Below, in pieces: positions 9,504 to 19,055 of a stretch of 64,000 nt of DNA; the first letter of the stretch is position 1; the number at the start of each line of letters is the position of its first letter. The translations under genes were made by a program, and so were the position numbers. A model generated the notes under the pieces. The model saw only the letters and a list, made by a program, of their open reading frames with translations, made no database searches and was not told the origin of the DNA. The DNA comes from Marinomonas spartinae (GTDB lineage Bacteria; Pseudomonadota; Gammaproteobacteria; Pseudomonadales; Marinomonadaceae), in contig NZ_FLOB01000002.1 of the NCBI RefSeq assembly GCF_900089775.1, positions 496,001 through 560,000 on the forward strand. Reading direction: 5' to 3'.

Positions 9504-10190
9504 ATGAAATCTGTTGTAGCAGAACAAGCAAAAGTAAGTGATTTAGGGCTTTCAGAAGAAGCGCACAAAGTTCGTGATGCTCTCATTAAGAGTGGTCTTG
9601 AGACGCCGATGATTGATAACGGTTTGACCTCTGAAGAGAAATATCAGCGTATAAAGTACGCCTTTGAAGATATTGTTGGCACGTTAGGTTTGGATCTAAC
9701 CGACGACAGTTTGGCGGAAACGCCGCATCGAATCGCTAAAATGTATGTGCGTGAGATTTTCTCTGGTCTTGATTACTCGAATTTTCCAAAGATCACTGTT
9801 ATAGAAAATAAGATGAAAGTCGATGAGATGGTAAAGGTGCGTAATATCAGCTTTACCAGTACTTGTGAGCATCATTTTGTAACGATCGATGGTATGGCAA
9901 CGGTGGCTTATTTGCCAAAAAATAAGATCATTGGGTTGTCGAAAATTAACCGTATTGTGCGCTTTTTCGGTCAGCGTCCGCAAGTACAAGAACGTTTGAC
10001 TCAGCAAATTTTGGTCACATTGCAAGCCTTGCTGGAAACCGACAATGTGGCTGTTAGCATTGATGCTGTGCATTACTGTGTTAAAGCCCGCGGTGTGATG
10101 GATGCCAGCTCTTCCACGCAAACAACGGCCTTAGGCGGTTTGTTTAAGAGCAGTGACAAAACACGTGGTGAGTTTTTATCGAGCCAATAG
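9504..10190 (+). CDS. folE: GTP cyclohydrolase I (FolE type)
   Basis: This enzyme converts GTP to dihydroneopterin triphosphate, the entry to folate and pterin synthesis. The zinc ligands are in [13 protein letters not shown] (Cys and His) and in [11 protein letters not shown] (Cys); the [14 protein letters not shown] segment belongs to the substrate pocket. It has 228 residues, with an N-terminal extension of about 30 residues like other gammaproteobacterial forms. It is co-directional with folM and closed by a terminator. Confidence 0.96.
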   Translation: MKSVVAEQAKVSDLGLSEEAHKVRDALIKSGLETPMIDNGLTSEEKYQRIKYAFEDIVGTLGLDLTDDSLAETPHRIAKMYVREIFSGLDYSNFPKITVIENKMKVDEMVKVRNISFTSTCEHHFVTIDGMATVAYLPKNKIIGLSKINRIVRFFGQRPQVQERLTQQILVTLQALLETDNVAVSIDAVHYCVKARGVMDASSSTQTTALGGLFKSSDKTRGEFLSSQ

Positions 10191-10220
10191 TGTAGTCTTC
10201 TGTGCGTAGGGAATGCTTAC

Positions 10221-10247
10221 AGAGTCTACCTAGTGTAGGCTCTTTTT
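10221..10247 (+). terminator. terminator after folE
   Basis: Stem GAGTCTAC / GTAGGCTC (one G-T pair) with a 5-base loop, then TTTTT. Confidence 0.8.
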
Positions 10248-10349
10248 CTATCTGTTCTATGTATTTTGGTATAAGGTCTGGCTAAAGGTAAGTCTTGTGG
10301 GCTTTATCGTTTATAGAACAGTTATCGTCTAATTGATGGAAAGGTCGCA

Positions 10350-10628
10350 GTGCAAAAGAAGAGTAAAAATACGTGGTTTCCCGCTAAGAAAAATGGCTGG
10401 GGATGGGGAAAGCCAACAGCATGGCAAGGCTGGGCTGTACTGGTAGTTTATTTTGCTGTGATTGGGGTTATTAGTGTCAGTTATGATCCCAAAGTCACTT
10501 TGAAAGAGTGGGGCGTGGGGGTTGGTATCGCCACTGTGATTTTGTTATTGATTTATTGGTTGAAAGGCGAGCCACCTAGTTGGACTTGGAAGCGAATCGA
10601 TAAAAAGAAAAAACGCCTCTTTAAATAG
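10350..10628 (+). CDS. small two-helix membrane protein, function unknown
   Basis: This 92-residue protein starts at GTG 10350 after GGAAAGG. The N-terminus is basic and Trp/Gly rich (WFPAKKNGWGWGKPTAWQGW). Two membrane helices follow (about residues 28-47 and 59-76), then a strongly basic tail (KRIDKKKKRLFK). With both ends positive, N and C termini are probably cytoplasmic. Proteins with this WGWG-PxxWQGW start occur widely in proteobacteria, but no function is known to me. It is convergent with the MFS gene. Confidence 0.75.
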   Translation: MQKKSKNTWFPAKKNGWGWGKPTAWQGWAVLVVYFAVIGVISVSYDPKVTLKEWGVGVGIATVILLLIYWLKGEPPSWTWKRIDKKKKRLFK

Positions 10629-10641
10629 AGTCGATGTTGGT

Positions 10642-11853
10642 TCAAGTGTTATCTTTTTCCAAACGGTTGCGATGTACAAGGGTAGGAAATAGATACATCC
10701 AGATACCCACAACGGCAATGGTACCTATACCACCAATTAAAATGGCTGGGATAACCCCAAACCAAGCGGCGGTCACCCCAGATTCAAACTCTCCTAATTG
10801 ATTAGAACTACCAATAAAAATTGAGTTGGCTGCGCTGACGCGTCCGCGCATATCGTCTGGGGTTTCTATTTGAATTAAAGTAGAGCGAATGACCACACTG
10901 ATCATATCGGATGCACCCATCAAAGTGAGAGCCGCCAAAGAGAGAATGAGTGTGCTAGATAAGCCAAATAAAATGGTGGCCACGCCAAATGATGCGACGG
11001 CGGCAAACATAATCTTACCGACACTGTGTTCAAGTGGTCGACGTGAAAGATAAACTGACACTAATAATGCACCGAGTGCTGGTGCGCAGCGTAATAACCC
11101 TAATCCCCAAGGCCCAGTATGCAAAATATCTTTTGCGACAATTGGAAGTAATGCGGTGGCCCCACCTAATAATACCGCAAACATATCCAGTGATACGGAA
11201 CCAAGAATAACCTTATTGTTGCGAACAAAACGTAGCCCGCCTAATAGATGGGTCATATTAATAGGCGCTTTTGCTTTGACAACAAAGTTATAGTGTAGAA
11301 AGAACATGATCACGCTGGACAGCAAAAAACAGAGACTGCTGGTGGAATATAAGGTTGTTGGCCCTAATAGGTAAATTAATCCACCGAGGGCAGGTCCTGC
11401 AATGACTGAAATTTCTCGGGCTGAGGCAATGGCGCTCATGGCACGAGATAACAGAGCTTCAGGGACTAGATTGGGAAGAATGGCTTGGTTAGCCGGCATT
11501 TCAAAGGCGCGTGCAGCTCCCAACATGACCGCGCAACTGTAGATAATGGTGGCGGAAATATGATCCGTTATATTACTGATGGCCAATACAGCCACTGTCA
11601 TGGTCATGATGAGTCGGCTGAAAACACAAATAAGGCGTCGGTTATAGCGATCTGCCATATGCCCCACGACGAGTGTCAGGGTTAATTGCGGGAGAAATTG
11701 ACATAATCCCACCAAACCCAGTGCCATCGGGCTGTTTGTTAAGTTGTACATTTGCCAGCCAATGCCTACGGTGAGCATTTGAAAAGCAAAGGATGAGGCA
11801 ATTTGTCCAATCCAATAATGAACAAAGTTGGTATGTTTGAATAAAGAAGGCAT
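10642..11853 (-). CDS. MFS transporter of the EntS-like (DHA3) exporter group
   Basis: A 403-residue protein with about 12 membrane helices. The loop 2-3 signature GHMADRYNRRLICVFSRL is the MFS GxxxDRxGRR motif, and the N-terminus NFVHYWIGQIASSFAFQMLTVGIGWQMY is typical of the EntS/DHA3 exporter group. Such proteins export siderophores, macrolides or other small molecules; the substrate cannot be inferred. It stands alone: the folE-side gene is convergent, and AraC lies upstream in the same direction with a 181-base gap. Confidence 0.85.
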   Translation of the reverse strand: MPSLFKHTNFVHYWIGQIASSFAFQMLTVGIGWQMYNLTNSPMALGLVGLCQFLPQLTLTLVVGHMADRYNRRLICVFSRLIMTMTVAVLAISNITDHISATIIYSCAVMLGAARAFEMPANQAILPNLVPEALLSRAMSAIASAREISVIAGPALGGLIYLLGPTTLYSTSSLCFLLSSVIMFFLHYNFVVKAKAPINMTHLLGGLRFVRNNKVILGSVSLDMFAVLLGGATALLPIVAKDILHTGPWGLGLLRCAPALGALLVSVYLSRRPLEHSVGKIMFAAVASFGVATILFGLSSTLILSLAALTLMGASDMISVVIRSTLIQIETPDDMRGRVSAANSIFIGSSNQLGEFESGVTAAWFGVIPAILIGGIGTIAVVGIWMYLFPTLVHRNRLEKDNT

Positions 11854-12034
11854 GTTGACCTTAACAGACAGGTGAATAGACCTAGGGGGAGGGGGCCCTA
11901 AGCGAAACGAATACTGGGTACGACAAACGGCTAATATACTAAAGAGTGGTATAACGTTGCCAGCAAATTGCTATTGAACACAGGTAATAACGAACATTTC
12001 TATGGCAATTTGCATCGTCATGACTGTCTATTTG

Positions 12035-12952
12035 TTAATTCAGTCGTGTTTGAGCTATTTGGCTAGGGCAGAGGCCAAAATGCTGATGGAAACGACGACT
12101 AAAGTGACTCAAGCTTTGATAGCCTAGTTCGAAACTGACTTGCGTAACAGTAGCCCCTTTTTTGAGTCTTAAATGGGCTTGTGCCATGCGTCTTTGATGT
12201 TGGTATTCCAGTGGTGTGCAGCCCAGTTGTCGCTTAAATATATCATAAAAACGGCTACGGCTCATGCAGGCCATTTTGCTCAAAGCATCGATGTCTAAAG
12301 GGCTAGCAAGGTGTTCTTCGATCCAATTAATCACACAGGTTAACCCCGTTGCATCAGGGGTGGTTTGTGTATAGCGCAATAATGCCTCTCTTCCATGATA
12401 GCGTAAGATTCTCATAATAAGTTCATTGACACCAAAGTCCACCAGTAAATCGCGGTCAGGATCATTTTGTATAAAGTGGCTGGTTAAACGATCAATTACC
12501 TGTTGTGTTGCTTGAGTATGCAGGGTGTGTAATGGCTGATTTGGGTCGACGGCAATTTTGTCGGCCAAATTGGGAAGGCATGTATCATTCATACGATCAC
12601 TAATTTGCGCAACACGCTCTTTTGATAGTGCAATCGTCAAGCAGGTTGTGGGGTGATTGATATTCGCCTCTGGAAAATCGATAAATACTTCTTCATTGGG
12701 CGCTAAAATAAATGATTCATGAGGCAGGAAAGCAATGTCGCTTTTTTGTTTCGTATGCATGACTTTAGCCCCTGTCACCATGCCGCAATACAGCAGAGAG
12801 TCGGCTTTTAAGCTGACTTTTTTAGCTTGCTCATACGTGTCATAGATGCTGAGTTCTGAGTCTATTCCAGCAAAGCACACACGGTTTTCAACCAGTTGAG
12901 TGGGCGAGCGTTTTTGCCATGTTAATGATGGATTGATCACTGCATTTGTCAT
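12035..12952 (-). CDS. AraC-family transcriptional regulator
   Basis: This protein of about 305 residues has an N-terminal AraC cupin-like ligand domain (around residues 40-190) and a C-terminal AraC/XylS double helix-turn-helix (LDIDALSKMACMSRSRFYDIF and GATVTQVSFELGYQSLSHFSRRF). The ATG at 12952 fits the upstream AGGTG better than a GTG two codons earlier. It is divergent from the aldehyde dehydrogenase gene, with a 209-base gap holding a direct repeat that looks like its operator. It probably activates that gene in response to an alcohol or aldehyde (inference). Confidence 0.9.
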   Translation of the reverse strand: MTNAVINPSLTWQKRSPTQLVENRVCFAGIDSELSIYDTYEQAKKVSLKADSLLYCGMVTGAKVMHTKQKSDIAFLPHESFILAPNEEVFIDFPEANINHPTTCLTIALSKERVAQISDRMNDTCLPNLADKIAVDPNQPLHTLHTQATQQVIDRLTSHFIQNDPDRDLLVDFGVNELIMRILRYHGREALLRYTQTTPDATGLTCVINWIEEHLASPLDIDALSKMACMSRSRFYDIFKRQLGCTPLEYQHQRRMAQAHLRLKKGATVTQVSFELGYQSLSHFSRRFHQHFGLCPSQIAQTRLN

Positions 12953-13049
12953 GAGCACACCTCAGATTATTTTTGTATGGCGTGATTTGTTTGAGACTAA
13001 TAATCTACCCAATAGGCATTAGGGTCAACTATGAGCTTGAATAAAAATT

Positions 13050-13084
13050 GGACACACAGGCAACTATCATGGACTCACAGGCAA
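13050..13084. promoter_or_regulatory. tandem direct repeat, probable AraC-type operator
   Basis: GGACACACAGGCAA (13050-13063) and GGACTCACAGGCAA (13071-13084) match at 13 of 14 positions and are exactly 21 bases apart, two helical turns. AraC/XylS activators bind such same-face direct repeats. The pair lies about 80 bases upstream of the aldehyde dehydrogenase start, where an activator would act. Confidence 0.65.
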
Positions 13085-13161
13085 GCTTTGTGTGTCGCTT
13101 ATTCCTACAGTGAGAACAGAAAAGACACCGTTATAAAAACAACAAGATTGGAGACATCATC

Positions 13162-14679
13162 ATGATTTATGCAAAACCTGGTAGCGAAGGTAGCGTCGTT
13201 TCTTTCCAAGCTGAATACGGGAATTATATTGGCGGTGAGTGGGTTCCCCCTGTGAAAGGGCAATACTTTGACAATATAAGCCCTGTGACTGGTGAAGTCT
13301 TTTGTCGTATTCCCCGCTCCACCGAAGAGGATATCAACTTGGCACTAGATGCTGCCCACTCAGCAAGAGCGGCATGGGGGAAAAACTCTGTTATTAATCG
13401 TGCGAATATACTCCTGAAGATTGCTGACCGCATTGAACAAAACTTGGAACTGCTAGCCGTGGCTGAAACCTGGGATAACGGCAAAGCGGTACGTGAAACC
13501 TTAAATGCTGATATTCCGCTGGCTGCAGACCATTTTCGCTATTTTGCAGGCTGTTTACGAGCCCAAGAAGGCAGTGCCGCAGAGTTGGATGAGAATACCG
13601 TGGCTTATCATTTCCATGAGCCATTAGGTGTGGTTGGTCAAATTATCCCGTGGAACTTTCCAATATTGATGGCTGCTTGGAAGTTAGCGCCTGCGATTGC
13701 CGCAGGTAATTGTGTTGTATTAAAACCTGCAGAACAGACACCAGCGTCTATTTTAGAGCTGATAAAAGTTATTGGCGATCTTTTACCCGCAGGCGTGATA
13801 AACATTGTTAATGGGTTTGGTGCTGAGGCGGGCCAAGCGCTAGCAACCAGTAAGCGTATTGCGAAGATTGCCTTTACAGGATCAACGCCTGTAGGTTCGC
13901 ATATTCTGAAGTGTGCGGCTGAAAATATCATCCCATCTACCGTGGAGCTGGGCGGCAAGTCACCTAATATCTATTTTGCCGATATTATGCAACAAGAAGA
14001 AACCTTCATTAGCAAATGTGTGGAAGGGCTGGTATTGGCCTTCTTTAACCAAGGAGAGGTATGTACTTGTCCTTCCCGTGTCTTGATCCAAGAATCTATC
14101 TATGACGAGTTTATTGCCTTGGCAATTGAACGTACTAAAACCATTAAGCGTGGTAACCCATTAGATACAGAGACTCAAGTAGGCGCACAAGCGTCTCAAG
14201 AGCAGTTTGATAAAATATTAAGCTACATTGATATCGGTAAAGAAGAAGGAGCAGAGCTTTTGATCGGCGGTGGTGTTGAGTCAATGGATGGCTTTGATAA
14301 AGGCTTCTATGTTCAACCAACCATGTTTAAGGGAACAAATGACATGCGTGTGTTCCAAGAAGAAATTTTTGGTCCTGTGATTAGTATTACGACCTTTAAA
14401 GATGAAGCCGAAGCGCTAGCAATTGCTAACGATAGCGAGTTTGGTCTAGGGGCGGGGGTATGGACGCGAGACACCAATCTCGCTTATCGCATGGGGCGTA
14501 ACCTTGAAGCGGGTCGTGTATGGATGAACTGTTATCATCAATATCCTGCCCATGCTGCTTTCGGCGGTTATAAAAAATCCGGTGTCGGACGTGAAACTCA
14601 TAAACTAGCGCTAGAGCACTATCAACAAACGAAGAACATGTTGGTAAGCTATGACATTAATCCATTGGGCTTCTTTTAA
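13162..14679 (+). CDS. NAD-dependent aldehyde dehydrogenase, ExaC/AcoD-like
   Basis: A 505-residue aldehyde dehydrogenase, likely an acetaldehyde oxidising enzyme. The N-terminus ([13 protein letters not shown], then [13 protein letters not shown]) and [14 protein letters not shown] are characteristic of the ExaC/AcoD group used in ethanol or acetoin breakdown. Active-site motifs are PWNFP, TGSTPVG (cofactor), [10 protein letters not shown] (Glu) and [13 protein letters not shown] (catalytic Cys). It is expressed away from the AraC gene, and a clear terminator follows. Confidence 0.93.
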   Translation: MIYAKPGSEGSVVSFQAEYGNYIGGEWVPPVKGQYFDNISPVTGEVFCRIPRSTEEDINLALDAAHSARAAWGKNSVINRANILLKIADRIEQNLELLAVAETWDNGKAVRETLNADIPLAADHFRYFAGCLRAQEGSAAELDENTVAYHFHEPLGVVGQIIPWNFPILMAAWKLAPAIAAGNCVVLKPAEQTPASILELIKVIGDLLPAGVINIVNGFGAEAGQALATSKRIAKIAFTGSTPVGSHILKCAAENIIPSTVELGGKSPNIYFADIMQQEETFISKCVEGLVLAFFNQGEVCTCPSRVLIQESIYDEFIALAIERTKTIKRGNPLDTETQVGAQASQEQFDKILSYIDIGKEEGAELLIGGGVESMDGFDKGFYVQPTMFKGTNDMRVFQEEIFGPVISITTFKDEAEALAIANDSEFGLGAGVWTRDTNLAYRMGRNLEAGRVWMNCYHQYPAHAAFGGYKKSGVGRETHKLALEHYQQTKNMLVSYDINPLGFF

Positions 14680-14731
14680 GACCTAGTTGTTCGCAAAAAG
14701 TAGTAGTAAAACGGCCAACGACCTAAATAAA

Positions 14732-14765
14732 AAAAGACCAAATGATACTGTCATTTGGTCTTTTA
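14732..14765. terminator. bidirectional terminator between the aldehyde dehydrogenase and AGCS genes
   Basis: Stem AAAAGACCAAATGA / TCATTTGGTCTTTT with a short loop, and A/T tracts on both sides; it closes two convergent genes. Confidence 0.92.
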
Positions 14766-14790
14766 ATTGTCTTGTTACTGGTAGTAGAGA

Positions 14791-16377
14791 CTAGGCTTTT
14801 TGCGCCTTTTTGCGGTCTTTATATTTAACAATTTCACCAGACTTTAGACGTTTTTGATAGGAGGTAAGCTCTTTCTTAACAATCGGCATTAAGAAGTACA
14901 AGCCGATGATGTTTGCAACAGCCATGGCGAAGATAGCCGCATCAGAAAAATCAATCACTGGGCCTAGGTTGGCGGCGGCACCGATGATAACGAAGACACA
15001 AAACAAGGTTTTAAAAGTTAGCTCCGCTGTTTTGCCTTCACCAAAGAGATAGGTCCAAGCTTTTAAGCCATAGTAAGACCAGCTGAGCATGGTCGAAAAA
15101 GCGAACAGGATAACCGCAATCGCCAGCAAAATAGGGAACCAGCTAAACGCAGAAGCAAAAGCGGCAGACGTTAGTGCGACACCAGAAGAGCCGTCGGCAG
15201 TTTTAATGGCGGTACCTGCTTCGTTTAAAATATACATGCCTGTTTCTGGATTTTGCACCAATTGACCTGTAATGATGATGACTAGGGCGGTCATGGTACA
15301 AATAACAACGGTATCAATGAACGGCTCCAACAACGATACAAACCCTTCGGTAACTGGTTCATTTGTCTGTACAGCAGAGTGGGCAATAGCCGCAGAACCT
15401 ACCCCTGCTTCGTTAGAAAAGGCCGCGCGTTTAAAGCCTTGAATCAAGGCACCGACCATACCACCCGCCACACCAAGGCCGGTAAAAGCGCCCGCAAAGA
15501 TTTGGCCAAATGCCCAGCCTATTTTATCGGCGTTAACGATTAAAATAACAATGGCTGAGCCAACATAAAGAATCCCCATAAAAGGAACAATCTTATCCGT
15601 AACACGTGCGATGGATTTGATCCCACCGACGATTACAATAAAGACGAGCGCGGCAAATACCACGCCAGTAATCCAACCTGGATAGTTACCAATGACTTGG
15701 GTTAATTGCGCATGGGCTTGGTTGGCTTGGAACATATTGCCACCACCAAGTGCTCCTAAGATACAAAACACAGCAAACAGGCCAGCTAAGAATCGACCGC
15801 CAGGAATGCCACGCTCTTTAAAACCTTTGGAAATATAGTACATAGGTCCACCAGAGACGCTGCCATCTTTGTACTCATTACGGTATTTAACCCCCAGTGT
15901 ACACTCGGTAAATTTGGAAGCCATGCCCATAAGGCCTGCGAGAATCATCCAAAAAGTCGCGCCAGGTCCTCCGATAGACACCGCAACGGCCACACCTGCA
16001 ATATTCCCTAGGCCTACCGTTCCAGATAGGGCGGTGGCCAGTGCTTGGAAATGACTTACTTCTCCTGCGTCATTTGGGTCGGAATAGTCACCTTTTACTA
16101 AAGCAATAGAGTGGCCCACGCCGCGAAATTGTAAAAAGCCGAAGTAGAGTGTGAAGATGGATGCACCAGTGACTAACCAAAGCACAATCCAAGGGAAACT
16201 CGTTCCGGGAAAAGGTGCGAAGATAAGGCTAACAAACCAGCCTGTGGCATGACCAAACATTTCATTGACCACGGCATCAATGCCGCCAGAGCTTTCTTCC
16301 GCTTGTGCACTAGAGCTTAGCGTTAAAAGCAGCAGGCTTATAAAAGACGTAAAAATAAAATAGGGACGTTTTAGCAT
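14791..16377 (-). CDS. AGCS-family sodium:alanine/glycine symporter
   Basis: This is an inner-membrane symporter of about 528 residues with about 10-11 helices. It carries the AGCS signatures LSGTVGLGNIAGVAVAVSIGGPGATFWM and RAAFSNEAGVGSAAIAHSA, with GGPMYYI also typical. The first 28 residues form a hydrophobic stretch ending SSAQAEE that looks like a cleavable signal peptide, unlike short AGCS proteins. AGGAG places the start at the second ATG (16377) rather than at 16383. The UspA gene lies 11 bases upstream, so the two form an operon. Confidence 0.92.
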   Translation of the reverse strand: MLKRPYFIFTSFISLLLLTLSSSAQAEESSGGIDAVVNEMFGHATGWFVSLIFAPFPGTSFPWIVLWLVTGASIFTLYFGFLQFRGVGHSIALVKGDYSDPNDAGEVSHFQALATALSGTVGLGNIAGVAVAVSIGGPGATFWMILAGLMGMASKFTECTLGVKYRNEYKDGSVSGGPMYYISKGFKERGIPGGRFLAGLFAVFCILGALGGGNMFQANQAHAQLTQVIGNYPGWITGVVFAALVFIVIVGGIKSIARVTDKIVPFMGILYVGSAIVILIVNADKIGWAFGQIFAGAFTGLGVAGGMVGALIQGFKRAAFSNEAGVGSAAIAHSAVQTNEPVTEGFVSLLEPFIDTVVICTMTALVIIITGQLVQNPETGMYILNEAGTAIKTADGSSGVALTSAAFASAFSWFPILLAIAVILFAFSTMLSWSYYGLKAWTYLFGEGKTAELTFKTLFCVFVIIGAAANLGPVIDFSDAAIFAMAVANIIGLYFLMPIVKKELTSYQKRLKSGEIVKYKDRKKAQKA

Positions 16378-16388
16378 AATCATGCTCC

Positions 16389-16829
16389 TTAGCTGACAAC
16401 CGTTACGGGGACATTGGCGCTCATAACGAGGTTGGCGGTTACACTGCCAAAAACTCGTGCACTTAAACCTTGCTCTGTGGAGCGAGCAACGACAATTTGT
16501 TCAGCGTTGTGTTCTACAGCAATGTTATTGAGAATTGAGGAGGCTTTACCAAATTTCACAACGCCAGACGCGGCGATTCCTTCCTCTTTTAGAGATGCTA
16601 AAGCGGGATCGATAACACGTTCTTGGGCGTTTTGGGTTTCAATTTGTTTTTGCTTTTTACGATGGGAGTTTTCTTCTGGTGTTTGAAATGTATAAGGAGA
16701 CCACTCGACCACACAAACGAGTTCAAGTTTGCATTCACTTCCTATTAACGTTGCGAGCCGTTTTGCATAGGCTAAAGCACGATTACCTGCTTCACTTCCA
16801 TCAACACCGACAATGATTGTTGCTGACAT
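16389..16829 (-). CDS. universal stress protein, UspA family
   Basis: A 146-residue Usp domain. The N-terminus IIVGVDGSEAGNRALAYAKRLA is typical. Near the C-terminus the ATP-binding class would show GxxG-9x-GS/T-N; here it reads ARSTEQGLSARVFGSVTANLVMSA, so the second half is kept and the first Gly is missing. It is the first gene of an operon with the AGCS symporter and may modulate it or respond to energy state (inference). Confidence 0.9.
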   Translation of the reverse strand: MSATIIVGVDGSEAGNRALAYAKRLATLIGSECKLELVCVVEWSPYTFQTPEENSHRKKQKQIETQNAQERVIDPALASLKEEGIAASGVVKFGKASSILNNIAVEHNAEQIVVARSTEQGLSARVFGSVTANLVMSANVPVTVVS

Positions 16830-17307
16830 AGTCCGTTCCCTCTTTGATTGATTTAGGGGTGATTAGCTATATTTTTACTACTAAATGTAGCGGCTTATAG
16901 TGTTTCAATGGCATTGGTTTTATATGGCGTTGTCATGCAATGCATTGTTTTTACACATTTATGGCTAATTTTTAATAAAAAAGCAAACTTTAATAGATAA
17001 TCCTCTAAATACTGAGGTTTTATAGGGCGAAATTTTGAACTGCATCCTACACTATTGCATTGCAATTGCAGTGAGTGAGATGGCCTAGTAGGAATGAGTC
17101 CAATAAAAGATGTTAAGGGTTTTTATCTGAATTGCCTCGGTGTAGAATGGCGCGCGATTAACATTTCATGAAGGAAATGTGACAGGATGAATAAAGCGTC
17201 AAACTTTCTAAAAGTGCTAGGGTAGGCATTTTGCGATGAATGATGAGCCATAAGTTTGTCAAGTAAGCCGCAGTTTGGCATAGATAAATCTTTAAAGAAG
17301 AGCCTCT
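16830..17307. other. 478-base intergenic region between divergent uspA and pit genes
   Basis: AT-rich, no convincing ORF. It holds two short perfect palindromes, CAATGCATTG (16938-16947) and TGCAATTGCA (17061-17070), and an A/T block at 16970-17010. Promoters for both divergent genes must lie here, but no single -35/-10 pair stands out. No clear Pho box was recognised. Confidence 0.5.
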
Positions 17308-18882
17308 ATGGATCTTACAAGCAAATTGAAAAACGAAAAGACCCTATTGGGTGGCAGTGAATTGATTCGTGTGTTGATAGCTCTCGCATTTGTGCTATTG
17401 GCGGGCTTTTATGCAGTGAGTCAAGGTGTCGCCGTTTCGAATGTCTCCATTTTAGCGATTGCTGCTGGTATTGGTGCGTATATGGCACTGAACATAGGGG
17501 CAAATGACGTTGCGAATAACGTTGGACCTGCCGTTGGCTCGAAAGCGCTTTCTATGACGGGGGCTATTCTGATTGCTGCAATCTTTGAAGCTTCAGGCTC
17601 TCTGATTGCAGGTGGTACGGTTGTTGGGACGATTCAGAAAGGCATTATTAACCCAAGCTCTATTGCCAATTCTGCAACCTTTATCTGGATTATGATGGCT
17701 GCTCTACTAGCGGGTGCTATTTGGCTAAACCTAGCAACGTATCTTGGAGCACCCGTTTCTACCACCCATTCTATTGTTGGTGGTGTGCTTGGTGCGGGTA
17801 TTGCCGCTGGTGGCTGGGGGATTGCAAACTGGAACCAGCTTGGTGCCATTGTGGCTAGTTGGGTGATCTCTCCTGTAATGGGGGGGCTTATTGCGGCGGC
17901 TTTTCTGATGTTTATCAAGCGTACTGTGACCTACCGTAGCGATATGATTCTTGCCGCTCGGAAAGTCGTGCCCTTGTTGGTGGCGATTATGGTCTGGGCG
18001 TTTTCAACTTATTTGATCATGAAAGGCTTCAAACATCTGTTCAAATTGGATATGACGACCGCTTTATTAATCGGTTTTGCAGTTGCTATGACGGGATACT
18101 TTTTAGTTCGCCCTATGGTTGATAGAGCGGCAATGAAGTTGAAAAATGATAAAGATGCTGTGAATAGCTTATTCACCATCCCACTGATTGCCTCTGCTGC
18201 GTTATTAAGCTTTGCCCATGGGGCAAACGATGTTGCCAATGCGATTGGACCATTAGCGGCCATAAATGATGCGCTAATGACGGGGGCGGTTGCCAACTCT
18301 GCACCGATTCCAATTTGGGTGATGGCGATTGGAGGGTTTGGTATTTCGGTTGGTTTAGCTCTGTATGGGCCCAAACTGATAAAAACTGTTGGTTCTGAAA
18401 TTACTGAGTTGGATAAAACACGTGCCTTTTGTGTAGCGATGGCCGCTGCTATCACGGTGATTATTGCTTCTCAGTTTGGCCTTCCTGTTAGTTCCACCCA
18501 TATTGCTGTTGGTGGCATTTTTGGCGTGGGTTTCTTGCGGGAGTACCTAAAGCTGTCTTATGAAAAGAAGATAGCCTCGATCATTAAGCACTCTCAGCGT
18601 GCGGGTCATGATATCGAAGAGACACAGGCTTTTGTTAAACGCTTTACGCAGGCAGATGTAGGCGAAAAACGCCAAATTCTTAAAGACTTAAAAAATGCCA
18701 GCTATATTTCACCTATTTCTAAAGGCGAGCGTAAAGGGTTGAAGAAAGCGACGAAAAAAGAATTGGTTAAACGCTCCGCAATTCTTCGTATTGCCGCCGC
18801 TTGGGTGATTACCGTACCTGCATCGGCGTTGCTTTCTGCAATGATTTTTTATATGTTGGTCGGATTCTCTGTTACGCATTAA
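17308..18882 (+). CDS. PiT-family inorganic phosphate transporter
   Basis: A 524-residue inner-membrane PHO-4 domain protein with about 10-12 helices. The two inverted repeats each carry the PiT signature: NIGANDVANNVGPAVGSKALS with APVSTTHSIVGGVLGAG in the first half, and FAHGANDVANAIGPLAAI with LPVSSTHIAVGGIFGVG in the second. A basic cytoplasmic region of about 80 residues (around 415-490) precedes the last helix. The ion may be phosphate, free or metal-bound. No PhoU-like partner is adjacent. A terminator follows. Confidence 0.94.
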   Translation: MDLTSKLKNEKTLLGGSELIRVLIALAFVLLAGFYAVSQGVAVSNVSILAIAAGIGAYMALNIGANDVANNVGPAVGSKALSMTGAILIAAIFEASGSLIAGGTVVGTIQKGIINPSSIANSATFIWIMMAALLAGAIWLNLATYLGAPVSTTHSIVGGVLGAGIAAGGWGIANWNQLGAIVASWVISPVMGGLIAAAFLMFIKRTVTYRSDMILAARKVVPLLVAIMVWAFSTYLIMKGFKHLFKLDMTTALLIGFAVAMTGYFLVRPMVDRAAMKLKNDKDAVNSLFTIPLIASAALLSFAHGANDVANAIGPLAAINDALMTGAVANSAPIPIWVMAIGGFGISVGLALYGPKLIKTVGSEITELDKTRAFCVAMAAAITVIIASQFGLPVSSTHIAVGGIFGVGFLREYLKLSYEKKIASIIKHSQRAGHDIEETQAFVKRFTQADVGEKRQILKDLKNASYISPISKGERKGLKKATKKELVKRSAILRIAAAWVITVPASALLSAMIFYMLVGFSVTH

Positions 18883-18945
18883 GTTAATTGCGGTTATTAA
18901 CGAAGCCTTCTCTGGGTGCTTTAGTTGAAAAAGAGTGCTTTAATC

Positions 18946-18973
18946 AAAAAGGTCAGTTCTGCTGGCCTTTTTG
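18946..18973 (+). terminator. terminator after the PiT gene
   Basis: AAAGGTCAG / CTGGCCTTT (one G-T pair) with a 5-base loop and TTTTT. Confidence 0.85.
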
Positions 18974-19055
18974 TATTTATACCTTCCTTAGTAAGACAGC
19001 ACCGTTGTTTTAAATAGGTTCCATTTTACTGTTCACTGGATTTGGTAAGAATGTC

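Noticed and set aside
16930-17070. Pho box before the phosphate transporter
   Set aside because: TTGTCATGCAATGCATTGT has some likeness, but the two CTGTCAT units at 11-base spacing are not there.
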